Assembly: GCF_947255005.1 (NCBI RefSeq)
Contig: NZ_CAMYFI010000030.1
Coordinates: forward strand, 1-29,407
DNA: 29,407 bases
From: an uncultured Tessaracoccus sp.
GTDB taxonomy: Bacteria > Actinomycetota > Actinomycetes > Propionibacteriales > Propionibacteriaceae
Direction: 5' to 3'
Of this stretch, positions 15,009 through 21,713 are shown piece by piece. The translations under genes were made by a program, and so were the position numbers. Under the pieces are notes generated by a model. The model had not been told where the DNA came from, searched no databases, and saw only the letters and a program-made list of their open reading frames with translations. Each line of letters begins with the position of its first letter. Positions within the stretch are counted from its first letter, which is position 1.

Positions 15009-16709
15009 ATGACGCAAGAAGCAGTGCTGCAGTTCAAGAATCTCGACGTCCAGTTCAAGACGGAGTTCGGGCGCGTCCACGCCGTGAAGGGGCTCACTCT
15101 CGATGTGCGCCCCGGCGAGGTCGTGGCCCTTGTCGGCGAGTCCGGCTCGGGCAAGTCGGTCACTGCGACGACGGCCCTCGGCCTACTGCCGGGCAACGCT
15201 CACATCCAGGGCGAGACGATCGTCGCGAACCAGAGCATCGGCAAACTCAACGGCAAGCAGCTGCGCAATGTGCGCGGCAACCACGTCGCGATGGTGTTCC
15301 AGGAGCCGATGACCGCGCTGAACCCCGTTATCCGGGTTGGCGAACAGCTCACCGAGGCGATGGAGGTGCACGGCGTCGCCTTCGGTAGGCAGGCCTGGGC
15401 GCGGGCAGTGGATCTGCTCAAGGCTGTGGGTATTCCCAACGCGGAGCGCCGCGCGAAGCAGTTCCCGCACGAGCTCTCCGGCGGTATGCGGCAGCGCGTG
15501 GTGATCGCCATGGCGCTTGCGTGCGACCCGGCCGTCATCATCGCCGACGAGCCCACCACCGCCCTCGACGTCACGGTGCAGGCCGACATCCTCGACCTCC
15601 TGCGCTCGTTGAAAGACAAGCTCAACACCGGCATCCTGCTGATCACGCACAACATGGGCGTGGTTGCCGACATGGCCGACCGCGTCGCCGTCATGTTCAA
15701 GGGCGACATCGTCGAGCAGGGCACGTCGGAAGAAGTGCTCATGCACCCCCAGCACCCCTACACCAAGCGCCTCCTCGACGCGGTGCCCCACCTGGGTGTT
15801 GGCCACGGCCAATTCGGCGACAAGGTTGCAGACGTCACCAGTGAGGAGATGGCGCTGGAGTGCCGCAACTTCGTCGTCGAATACAAGCGCTCCGGCAAGA
15901 AGCCGTTCCGTGCGGTCGACGACGTCTCGTTCGACGTGCGTCGCGGCGAGATCGTCGGCCTCGTGGGTGAGTCCGGCTCCGGTAAGTCGACGATTGGCCG
16001 CGCCTTGCTCGGTCTGATCCCCGTGGCGTCGGGCGAGGCGCGCGTGCTGGGAGAAGACCTCACGAAGCTGCGCGGGCAGCAGTTGAAGGAGCTTCGCAAG
16101 CGCATCGGCGTGATTTTCCAGGACCCGGCGGCGTCGCTGAACCCTCGCCTGCCGGTGGGTGACGTGATTGCCGAGCCGCTCCAGGTGCACCGCGTGGGCA
16201 CGAAGGCGGAACGCCGGCAGCGGGTACACGAACTGCTCGAGGCGGTGCGTCTGCCCAAGTCGGCTTACAACCGCTACCCCCATGAGCTTTCGGGTGGTCA
16301 GCGTCAGCGCGTGTCTATCGCGCGGGCGCTCACGCTGAGCCCTGACCTGCTCGTCGCCGACGAGCCCACCTCCGCGCTCGACGTCTCCGTGCAGGCGAGC
16401 GTGCTGGAGATGTTCACGGATTTGCAGAAGGAATTCGGGTTTGCGTGTTTGTTCATCTCACACGACCTGGCCGTGATCGATTCGCTGGCGCACCGCGTCG
16501 TGGTGATGCAGTACGGCAAGATCGTCGAGAAGGGCGACCGTGAGGACGTGCTCTTGAACGCGCAGGAGGAGTACACCAAGCGCCTCCTAGCGGCCGCGCC
16601 GGTGCCCGATCCGATTCTGCAGGCCCAGCGACGCGACGAACGCCACCGCTTGCTGGAGGAATTGGGCGATCGAGTCGCGGAGATCGACACCCGCGAGCTG
16701 GATCAGTAG
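15009..16709 (+). CDS. Fused OppD-OppF dual ATPase of the peptide ABC transporter
   Basis: A 566-residue protein with two complete ABC ATPase domains, combining OppD and OppF in one chain. Domain 1 has Walker A GESGSGKS at 43-50, signature LSGGMRQRV near 156-164, and Walker B AVIIADEPT. Domain 2 has Walker A GESGSGKS at about 320-327, signature LSGGQRQRV near 427-435, and Walker B LLVADEPTSALD. Each domain ends with the HPYTKRLL/EEYTKRLL segment typical of oligopeptide ATPases. No Cys cluster for an Fe-S motif is visible. ATG at 15009 follows GAGGAG, 11 bases after OppC. The fused form is common in actinobacteria and makes a complete importer with the three upstream genes. Confidence 0.93.
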   Translation: MTQEAVLQFKNLDVQFKTEFGRVHAVKGLTLDVRPGEVVALVGESGSGKSVTATTALGLLPGNAHIQGETIVANQSIGKLNGKQLRNVRGNHVAMVFQEPMTALNPVIRVGEQLTEAMEVHGVAFGRQAWARAVDLLKAVGIPNAERRAKQFPHELSGGMRQRVVIAMALACDPAVIIADEPTTALDVTVQADILDLLRSLKDKLNTGILLITHNMGVVADMADRVAVMFKGDIVEQGTSEEVLMHPQHPYTKRLLDAVPHLGVGHGQFGDKVADVTSEEMALECRNFVVEYKRSGKKPFRAVDDVSFDVRRGEIVGLVGESGSGKSTIGRALLGLIPVASGEARVLGEDLTKLRGQQLKELRKRIGVIFQDPAASLNPRLPVGDVIAEPLQVHRVGTKAERRQRVHELLEAVRLPKSAYNRYPHELSGGQRQRVSIARALTLSPDLLVADEPTSALDVSVQASVLEMFTDLQKEFGFACLFISHDLAVIDSLAHRVVVMQYGKIVEKGDREDVLLNAQEEYTKRLLAAAPVPDPILQAQRRDERHRLLEELGDRVAEIDTRELDQ

Positions 16710-16713
16710 CGCG

Positions 16714-16801
16714 GCGAATGGGTCTCGATACGGCACTTCGTGCCTACTCGACCGTCGGAAGACCCGGCACCTGCGACCCCCGGTGATTGAGTAGCGCCCG
16801 C
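16714..16801 (+). repeat. Left copy of ~88-bp inverted repeat
   Basis: This segment begins GCGAATGGGTCTCGATACGG and ends with GGTGATTGAGTAGCGCCCGC. It recurs in inverted orientation at 18994-19082, with about ten mismatches and one indel by eye. It contains an imperfect TCGATACGGCACTTCG...CTACTCGACCG hairpin and half of the GGTGATTGAGTAGCG unit. Together the copies bracket the surface-protein gene. Confidence 0.8.
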
Positions 16802-16811
16802 GCGTTCCCCC

Positions 16812-16852
16812 CGTGATTGAGTAGCCCGCGTAGCGGGCGTATCGAAATCACC
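16812..16852. repeat. Dispersed palindromic repeat copy (GTGATTGAGTAGC...ATCGAAATCAC)
   Basis: A 41-bp imperfect hairpin: outer GTGATT/AATCAC and inner GCCCGC-GTA-GCGGGC (16824-16838). Sister copies in the opposite orientation are at 18697-18738 and 18976-19017, and a diverged copy is at 18648-18688. Confidence 0.8.
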
Positions 16853-16905
16853 CCGCGACCACCTCGGTTCCCACCTCTTCATCTCGGAGTGAGCCCCACC
16901 CTCAC

Positions 16906-16956
16906 TTGCGCAGGCACAGCGCCACCGCATATTCTCGCAACTGAGAATCATTAGCA
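16906..16956 (+). promoter_or_regulatory. Promoter with Zur-type operator for the surface protein
   Basis: TTGCGC (16906-16911), an 18-bp spacer and TATTCT (16930-16935) form a promoter. TGAGAATCATTAGCA (16942-16956) fits the dyad TGnnAATnATTnnCA, the pattern of actinobacterial Zur boxes (TGAAAATGATTTTCA-like), and sits on the expected transcription start. AAGGAG (16959-16964) is the ribosome binding site. Zinc-dependent repression is inferred. Confidence 0.6.
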
Positions 16957-16969
16957 ATAAGGAGCTGCG

Positions 16970-18658
16970 GTGAGAATTCGATCCTCCAAAGTGGGTGCGG
17001 CGCTCGTTGCCCTGACTCTGCTGCTGTCGGCGTTGATGACCGGTAGCGCGTCTGCGAACACGAAGTTCGAGGGCCGCGAGTTGATCTACCGCAAGCACGT
17101 TGACGCCGTGCACATTGTCTGGACGGGCTCGGGGCTCGACATCAAAGTGCGAGAGGGCGAGAATACCATTCGCGACGCGAACGACGTCGCCATCCGACTC
17201 GGCCCAGATGCCGACCAGGATGGCTACGAGGTGTCCCGCTTCCGGGTGCCCGACGACAAGGACTACGCGTTCATGGGCAAGCCCGGCGACATTGTGTGGC
17301 TTGCGCCGCAGCAGCTGTACCAGGGTTGGCCGCCAGTGTGGGCCGGCATCGGCCACGGAGAGCTCCCCGAAACCGTGAAGGATCTCCGCCTCACCCTCGT
17401 CGACGATGGTGGCCCTGGCAAGGTTGAGCTGTACCGCACCATCGGCCTGGCAGGGAAACCGGAGCGTGAGCTGTCGTCCACCGACGAAGCTCTGCGCACC
17501 TACGAGCCGGGCTCGCATGGCCACTACTCCTGGATCTTCACGAAGCCGGGAGTGTATCGCATGAAGTGGAAGGCCACGGCCACGCTGGCTAGCGGTACGA
17601 AGGTGGAATCCCCGGAGGTTACGGTGCCGTGGCTCGTCGGCTCTGACGAGCAGGTGGGTCTGCCCGAAGGCACGACGAAGGGCGCACCCATCAAGTACCC
17701 TGTCGACGGCGCTGCCGCCGGCGAGCCCGAGCCCACGCCGGATGTTCCGAGCCCAGGCGCACCGAGCCCGGAGCCGCCGACGGCGAATCCGCCGTCTGAG
17801 CACCCATTTGCTCGCAACTCAACGAAAGAGCTGCCGAACTGCACTCCGATCTCGAATGGGCACCTCGATATCAGCACCGTGCTCAAGGAAGACGGCGGCC
17901 TGTGGATGCGCTCCAGGCTGGACACCGCCTCGGGCAAGCAGACGCTGCCCTGGAACGGTGCGGTGCTGGAGGTGCCGAATTCGGCGAGGCAGCAGATTCC
18001 CGACGGGGCCTCCGCAGCCGATCTGCGGGCGGCGCTCGGCACTGCCGTGGCCTGGGAGCTACCGGAGTCGCAGAACAAGGCCCTGCCTTGGCCCGGATTC
18101 AGTACTGAGGAGCTGGACTACGCCAACATCGAGAAACTGACCTACCAGGTGGAGTCGTGGGAGGGCCCCGACGGTAGCGCCTGGGCTATCGGCGGGTTCA
18201 ACCCAGCCCGCGGGAAGTTCGTCGTGCAGGTTGATTCCGCGAATAACGCATCGCAGGCGATCGAGCTTCCGCAGGGCAGCCACATGCACACGGGTTGGTA
18301 CTTCTCGAAGCCAGGCTTCTACACGCTGACGCTCAAGGCCGAGGCGACGCCGAAGGATGCCAGCAAGATGAAGTCGTGGCAGCGTGTGACGACGCTTCCT
18401 GTGACCTTCGCGGTCTCCGACGACGCCGTCGCGTTCACCTGCGACCGCAACGGGGAAGGGCTCGAATCGCCCGGTGGCGACAACCCGACGCCGGCAGATC
18501 CCGCGCGCCCCGACGACGGGGCGAAGCCCGAAGCGCCGGATCGCGGCGAGGTTCCATCCGAGGAACCGGCTGAAGGTTCGAGTCCGTCAGAGGAACCAGG
18601 TGCAGGTGAAGCGCCGTCCGAAGATGCCGTTCCAGGTTTGCCCTCCACCGGTGTTTGA
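16970..18658 (+). CDS. Two-domain actinobacterial surface protein with truncated LPXTG sorting signal
   Basis: A 562-residue secreted protein. It has a signal peptide (about 1-29, ending SASA) and two copies of the actinobacterial surface-anchored domain (TIGR03769-like, 'choice-of-anchor M'). Each copy ends with a His-x-His hairpin: GSHGHYSWIFTKPGVYRM (about 182-199) and GSHMHTGWYFSKPGFYTL (about 437-454). The domains are joined by a Pro-rich linker (about 245-285), and a Pro/Glu/Ser-rich stalk (about 500-556) follows. The chain ends LPSTGV and stops: the hydrophobic span and basic tail that normally follow a sortase motif are missing. Such proteins accompany metal ABC transporters in related genomes (family knowledge), which agrees with the Zur-type box. 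Start GTG at 16970 has AAGGAG upstream. No sortase or transporter gene is in view. Confidence 0.85.
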   Translation: MRIRSSKVGAALVALTLLLSALMTGSASANTKFEGRELIYRKHVDAVHIVWTGSGLDIKVREGENTIRDANDVAIRLGPDADQDGYEVSRFRVPDDKDYAFMGKPGDIVWLAPQQLYQGWPPVWAGIGHGELPETVKDLRLTLVDDGGPGKVELYRTIGLAGKPERELSSTDEALRTYEPGSHGHYSWIFTKPGVYRMKWKATATLASGTKVESPEVTVPWLVGSDEQVGLPEGTTKGAPIKYPVDGAAAGEPEPTPDVPSPGAPSPEPPTANPPSEHPFARNSTKELPNCTPISNGHLDISTVLKEDGGLWMRSRLDTASGKQTLPWNGAVLEVPNSARQQIPDGASAADLRAALGTAVAWELPESQNKALPWPGFSTEELDYANIEKLTYQVESWEGPDGSAWAIGGFNPARGKFVVQVDSANNASQAIELPQGSHMHTGWYFSKPGFYTLTLKAEATPKDASKMKSWQRVTTLPVTFAVSDDAVAFTCDRNGEGLESPGGDNPTPADPARPDDGAKPEAPDRGEVPSEEPAEGSSPSEEPGAGEAPSEDAVPGLPSTGV

Positions 18659-18688
18659 GCAGCCGCGCAGCGGCGTGTCAAAACCTCC
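18648..18688. repeat. Diverged palindromic repeat copy overlapping the surface-gene 3' end
   Basis: The sequence GGTGTTTGAGCAGCCGCGCA...GGCGTGTCAAAACC follows the outline of the GGTGATTGAGTAGC...ATCGAAATCACC repeat. Its TTTGAG part supplies the stop codon TGA (18656-18658) of the surface protein. Confidence 0.55.
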
Positions 18689-18738
18689 GCTGAGATGATT
18701 TCGATACGCGCCCTGCGGGCGCTACTCAATCACCGGGG
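18676..18738 (+). repeat. Direct repeat copy A (~63 bp)
   Basis: It runs from TGTCAAAACC to CACCGGGG and contains GATTTCGATACGCGCCCTGC followed by GGGCGCTACTCAATCACC. It is nearly the same as 18956-19017; the last 42 bases of the two are identical. A partial third copy (GCTACTCAATCACCG) is at 18751-18765. Confidence 0.85.
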
Positions 18739-18831
18739 TGGCGCACAGTCGCTACTCAATCACCGACAGTGAGGGACCCAGATGGTTGAGCCGGCCCGAA
18801 GGGCCGTGGTGAGACCATGTCTCACGCCTGA

Positions 18832-18912
18832 GCTAACCCGATATCCACACGCGTTCTTCGAAACAGCCCAAAAACGCCGAATTCAGCAAACGCGTGTGGA
18901 TATCGGGTTAGC
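18832..18912. repeat. Long hairpin element 2 (24-bp perfect stem, 33-nt loop)
   Basis: Left arm 18832-18855 (GCTAACCCGATATCC...GCGTT) and right arm 18889-18912 are exact inverted repeats of 24 bp. The loop (18856-18888) holds CAGCCCAAAAACGC, which on the opposite strand reads GCGTTTTTGGGCTG and resembles the loop of the 4042-4122 element. The element sits between the two ~63-bp direct repeats. No coding sequence is present. Confidence 0.85.
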
Positions 18913-18955
18913 ATGCCGTTTGGCTTCGGGGGGTGAGGAGCCAGTGGAGCTTATG

Positions 18956-19017
18956 TGTCGAAACCGCGCTGAGAGTGATTTCGATACGCGCCCTGCGGGC
19001 GCTACTCAATCACCGGG
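18956..19017 (+). repeat. Direct repeat copy B (~62 bp)
   Basis: This is the second copy of 18676-18738. Its 3' half overlaps the right inverted-repeat arm (18994-19082). The 18659-19099 interval, over 400 bp, holds only repeats and a short promoter, with no supported gene. Confidence 0.85.
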
Positions 19018-19082
19018 GCGCGCGGGCGCTGGGTCTTCCGGCGGTCGAGTAGGCGCGAAGTGCCGTATCGGGACCCATTCGC
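18994..19082 (-). repeat. Right copy of ~88-bp inverted repeat
   Basis: Inverted counterpart of 16714-16801. On the minus strand it reads GCGAATGGGTCCCGATACGG... and ends ...GATTGAGTAGCGCCCGC. It lies directly in front of the NUDIX promoter hexamer. Confidence 0.8.
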
Positions 19083-19088
19083 CCACCT

Positions 19089-19094
19089 ACACTC
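19089..19094 (+). promoter_or_regulatory. -10 hexamer of the NUDIX operon
   Basis: TACACT fits TANNNT and ends five bases before the ATG at 19100, suggesting a leaderless or nearly leaderless transcript. No Shine-Dalgarno sequence is seen. Confidence 0.4.
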
Positions 19095-19099
19095 GTGGT

Positions 19100-19606
19100 A
19101 TGCCGTACACGCCGGAACTCACCACGCTCGGATATATCGTCGACGAAGCACGTGAGCGCGTGCTGCTCGTGCACCGAATCGGCCGCGACGATGATGAGCA
19201 GCTCGGCAAGTACAACGGGCTGGGCGGCAAACTGGAGCGGGGCGAGGACGTCGTCGAGGGCATGCGTCGCGAACTGCGCGAAGAAGCGGGCATCGAAGCG
19301 ACGCAGATGGAGCTGCGCGGCACGGTGAGCTGGCCCGGCTTCAACGGCCGCGACGTGCTCGGCTTCGTGTTCCTAATCACGAAGTTCACTGGCGAGATTC
19401 CCGCATCCAACGAAGAGGGCACGCTCGGCTGGCACCGCATCGACACCATGATGGAGCTGCCAATGTGGGACGGCGACCGCCATTTCGTGCCGCTGGTGTT
19501 CGACGACGCGGTGGGCCAATTTCACGGCGTCATCCCCTACGACGGGGAACACTCGACGCCGGCGTGGCAGGTGTCGATACTCCCCGCCGCTACTCTGGAA
19601 CAGTGA
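19100..19606 (+). CDS. NUDIX hydrolase, MutT/8-oxo-dGTP diphosphatase-like
   Basis: A 168-residue NUDIX protein. The box G-x5-E-x7-REUxEExGU is exact from Gly43: GKLERGE (43-49), then RELREEAGI (57-65), with the metal-binding glutamates 58, 61 and 62. The rest (VSWPGFNGRDVLGFVFL, LGWHRID, LPMWDGDRHFVPLVF) matches the MTH1/MutT-type 8-oxo-dGTP diphosphatase group, so cleaning of oxidised nucleotides is the best guess. ATG at 19100 is chosen because the family begins there; the open frame back to 18782 is repeat DNA. The stop overlaps the next gene as GTGA (19603-19606). Confidence 0.88.
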   Translation: MPYTPELTTLGYIVDEARERVLLVHRIGRDDDEQLGKYNGLGGKLERGEDVVEGMRRELREEAGIEATQMELRGTVSWPGFNGRDVLGFVFLITKFTGEIPASNEEGTLGWHRIDTMMELPMWDGDRHFVPLVFDDAVGQFHGVIPYDGEHSTPAWQVSILPAATLEQ

Positions 19607-20601
19607 CCGTGCTGCGCAACACCCTCGGGTGGATACTCACCATTATCGGCGGCCTCGCCGCGCTGCCCCTGGCGGCACTGCGGTGGTTTCCTGACCTCCA
19701 ATACAGCTTCGACTACGCCGTCTATGCCGCCACCTTCATCCCATTCCTGTGGGTGTTCACCGTGACGCTCCTCATCGGCCTGACGCTCCTGCTGAGCGGC
19801 CTCGGCAGGCTGCTCGCGGCGGGATTGCTCGTCATTGCGGCAGGGTTTTGGGGTGCGCCGCTCATTGGGTCGATGGAGCCGGCCGATGGCGCCGACGGGG
19901 AACTCCAGGTGGTCTCCATCAACGCCGAGTACGGGCGGGCTGATGTGGCGCAGATTCTCGCCGAGGTGCGTCCCAGTACCACGGCGTTGGTGATCCAGGA
20001 GTTCACGCCCGTGATGCAACGCAAGCTCGAGGAAGCGGGCGTCGCGAAGCAGTTCCCTTACGTCGAGGGCGCTGCCTCCGACGACGCCAGCGGCACCGTG
20101 ATCTACTCGAAGCTCCCCATGCGCAAGGTGGCCGAGCACCACGAGGTGTTCTCCAACTTCGTCGTCGAGATGACGGTGACTACCTCGGTTGGTGAACAGC
20201 CGGTGCACCTGGCGGCCATCCACGCTGCGCCGCCGACGATGGGCGCCGACGTGTGGCGACGCGATGCGCGCGGCATTCAAGATATGCTGCAACCCTTCTC
20301 CGGCAAGCCGCTGATGGCTGTGGGGGACTTCAACGCCGTCGCCAGCCACGCCACGATGCGCTCTCTTCGTGACGCGACGAAACTCGTCGATCCGACGTCG
20401 CAGAACCTGATCTTGAACCCCCGCTCGCAGCTCACGCAGTGGCAGCCGACGTGGCCCGTCGCGCACGTGATACTGCCCTTCGCAAGGATCGACCACATGC
20501 TGGTGTGGCAGGGCGGCGCGTGGTCCGAGCCGGCCTATTTCCGCGTCGATGGCACCGACCACAAGGGCATTCGAGGTGGCCTGTGGGTGCATTCCCGCTA
20601 G
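19603..20601 (+). CDS. Membrane-anchored endonuclease/exonuclease/phosphatase family protein
   Basis: A 332-residue protein with three N-terminal membrane segments (about 8-27, 38-60 and 62-85) and a C-terminal EEP domain (about 100-332) predicted to face outside. Catalytic residues of the fold are in place: Asn108 (SINAEY), Glu133 (VIQEF), His207 (AIHAAP), Asp242 and Asn244 (GDFNA), Asp297 (RIDHML), and Asp319-His320 (GTDHKGI). The same architecture occurs in many actinobacterial secreted or membrane EEP hydrolases; whether the substrate is DNA or a phosphoester cannot be told. GTG at 19603 overlaps the NUDIX stop, and the 3' end overlaps the methyltransferase gene by 19 bp. Confidence 0.85.
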   Translation: MTVLRNTLGWILTIIGGLAALPLAALRWFPDLQYSFDYAVYAATFIPFLWVFTVTLLIGLTLLLSGLGRLLAAGLLVIAAGFWGAPLIGSMEPADGADGELQVVSINAEYGRADVAQILAEVRPSTTALVIQEFTPVMQRKLEEAGVAKQFPYVEGAASDDASGTVIYSKLPMRKVAEHHEVFSNFVVEMTVTTSVGEQPVHLAAIHAAPPTMGADVWRRDARGIQDMLQPFSGKPLMAVGDFNAVASHATMRSLRDATKLVDPTSQNLILNPRSQLTQWQPTWPVAHVILPFARIDHMLVWQGGAWSEPAYFRVDGTDHKGIRGGLWVHSR

Positions 20602-21701
20602 CCGCGCTCGAGGCGGCGTCGGGGGAAGACGATCCCGATTCGCTCGCTGCCGCCAAACGCCTCCGCCTGCAACACAGCCCCGAAGACGCCGCGTGGGCAC
20701 TTACGCAGGTGCAGTTGCGACGCAAGGCCGTCGGCAAATTGGAGCGAGCCGACGAGATGCTGTTCACCCCGGCAGGGCTCGAACAAGCCACCCGCACGAC
20801 GGTGGCGCGATGGCGGGCGCAGCGCTTCGTCGACGCGGGCGTGCGGCGGGTGTGGGACGTCGGTTGTGGCATCGGGTCCGAAGCCATGGCCTTCGCCGAC
20901 GCCGGAATCGACGTCGTCGCCATCGATGCTGACCCCGCCACCGTAGAGATCGCGACGTGGAACCTCGCCCTCGTGGGGGCCGGGCCGGCGCGCCTTGGGC
21001 TCGCCGAGGAGCTCACCATCCCCGACGGCGACGCCGTATTCCTCGACCCAGCCCGGCGCACCGCACGCGGCCGCACGTGGAACGTCGAGCATCTCACCCC
21101 TCCGTGGAGCCTGGTGATGGAATACGTAGCGAGCCCTCGGTTCGTCTGCGTGAAACTCGGCCCCGGCGTGCCGAAAGAGATCCTGCCCGCCCACGCGCAG
21201 TGCTGCTGGGTGTCTGACCGCGGCGACGTCTGCGAAGCCTCGCTGTGGAACCAGGCGGCGGGGCACGTCGCCGTGCGCATGGGGTCGCCCGTCGCGGAGC
21301 TGCACCCTTCGGGCGCGCAACTCCCGGTGGCTGCGGTGGGGCGCTTCGTCGCTGAGCCCGACGGAGCCGCCATCCGTGCGGGGCTCGTCGCGGAAAGCGC
21401 GGGCGACGCGCAGGCCTGGCTGCTGGATGCGCACGTCGCGTACCTCTCGTCGGATCAGCCGCTCACCTCGCCGTGGCTCACCTGCTTCGAGGTGGACGCC
21501 GTGCTGCCCTTCGACCGCAAAACGCTCGCCCGCTACGTGCGCGAGCACGCCATCGGCACCCTGGAAATCAAGCAGCGCGCCCTCGACGTCGACCCGGCCG
21601 CGCTGCGTCGGCAGCTCAAACCGAAGGGCCCGAACCAGGCCACGATCATCCTGGCCCGCACCGTCGAAGGCGCTCGCGCCATCGTTGCGCACCGCTGCTG
21701 A
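20583..21701 (+). CDS. Class I SAM methyltransferase with THUMP-like C-terminal domain
   Basis: A 372-residue protein with a Rossmann methyltransferase core: motif I WDVGCGIGSEA (91-101), acidic Asp115 at the end of strand 2 (VVAIDADP), and DPARR at 155-159 in the motif IV position. The C-terminal 80 residues (LARYVREHAIGTLEIKQRALDVDPAALRRQLK) match the THUMP-like domain found in a conserved actinobacterial family, which suggests RNA as substrate. The modified site is unknown. GTG at 20583 has GAGGTGG upstream and overlaps the EEP gene end. The frame is open further upstream to 20439 but lies inside that gene. The next gene is convergent, 12 bp away. Confidence 0.83.
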   Translation: MGAFPLAALEAASGEDDPDSLAAAKRLRLQHSPEDAAWALTQVQLRRKAVGKLERADEMLFTPAGLEQATRTTVARWRAQRFVDAGVRRVWDVGCGIGSEAMAFADAGIDVVAIDADPATVEIATWNLALVGAGPARLGLAEELTIPDGDAVFLDPARRTARGRTWNVEHLTPPWSLVMEYVASPRFVCVKLGPGVPKEILPAHAQCCWVSDRGDVCEASLWNQAAGHVAVRMGSPVAELHPSGAQLPVAAVGRFVAEPDGAAIRAGLVAESAGDAQAWLLDAHVAYLSSDQPLTSPWLTCFEVDAVLPFDRKTLARYVREHAIGTLEIKQRALDVDPAALRRQLKPKGPNQATIILARTVEGARAIVAHRC

Positions 21702-21713
21702 ACAGGCATCCAG

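Noticed and set aside
15009..16709. Fused OppDF as an assembly artefact
   Set aside because: Both ATPase domains are complete, the linker is in frame, and fused OppDF proteins are well known in actinobacteria.
16714..16852. CRISPR array
   Set aside because: Repeats are palindromic, in mixed orientation and irregularly spaced, with no uniform spacers and no cas genes.
16714..19082. Insertion sequence or composite transposon
   Set aside because: There are inverted repeats but no transposase frame and no clear target duplication. Described only as repeats and a possible cassette.
18782..19099. N-terminal extension of the NUDIX protein
   Set aside because: The upstream in-frame part is made of the hairpin element and repeats. 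The family starts at MPYTPELTTLGY, with a -10 hexamer just before it.
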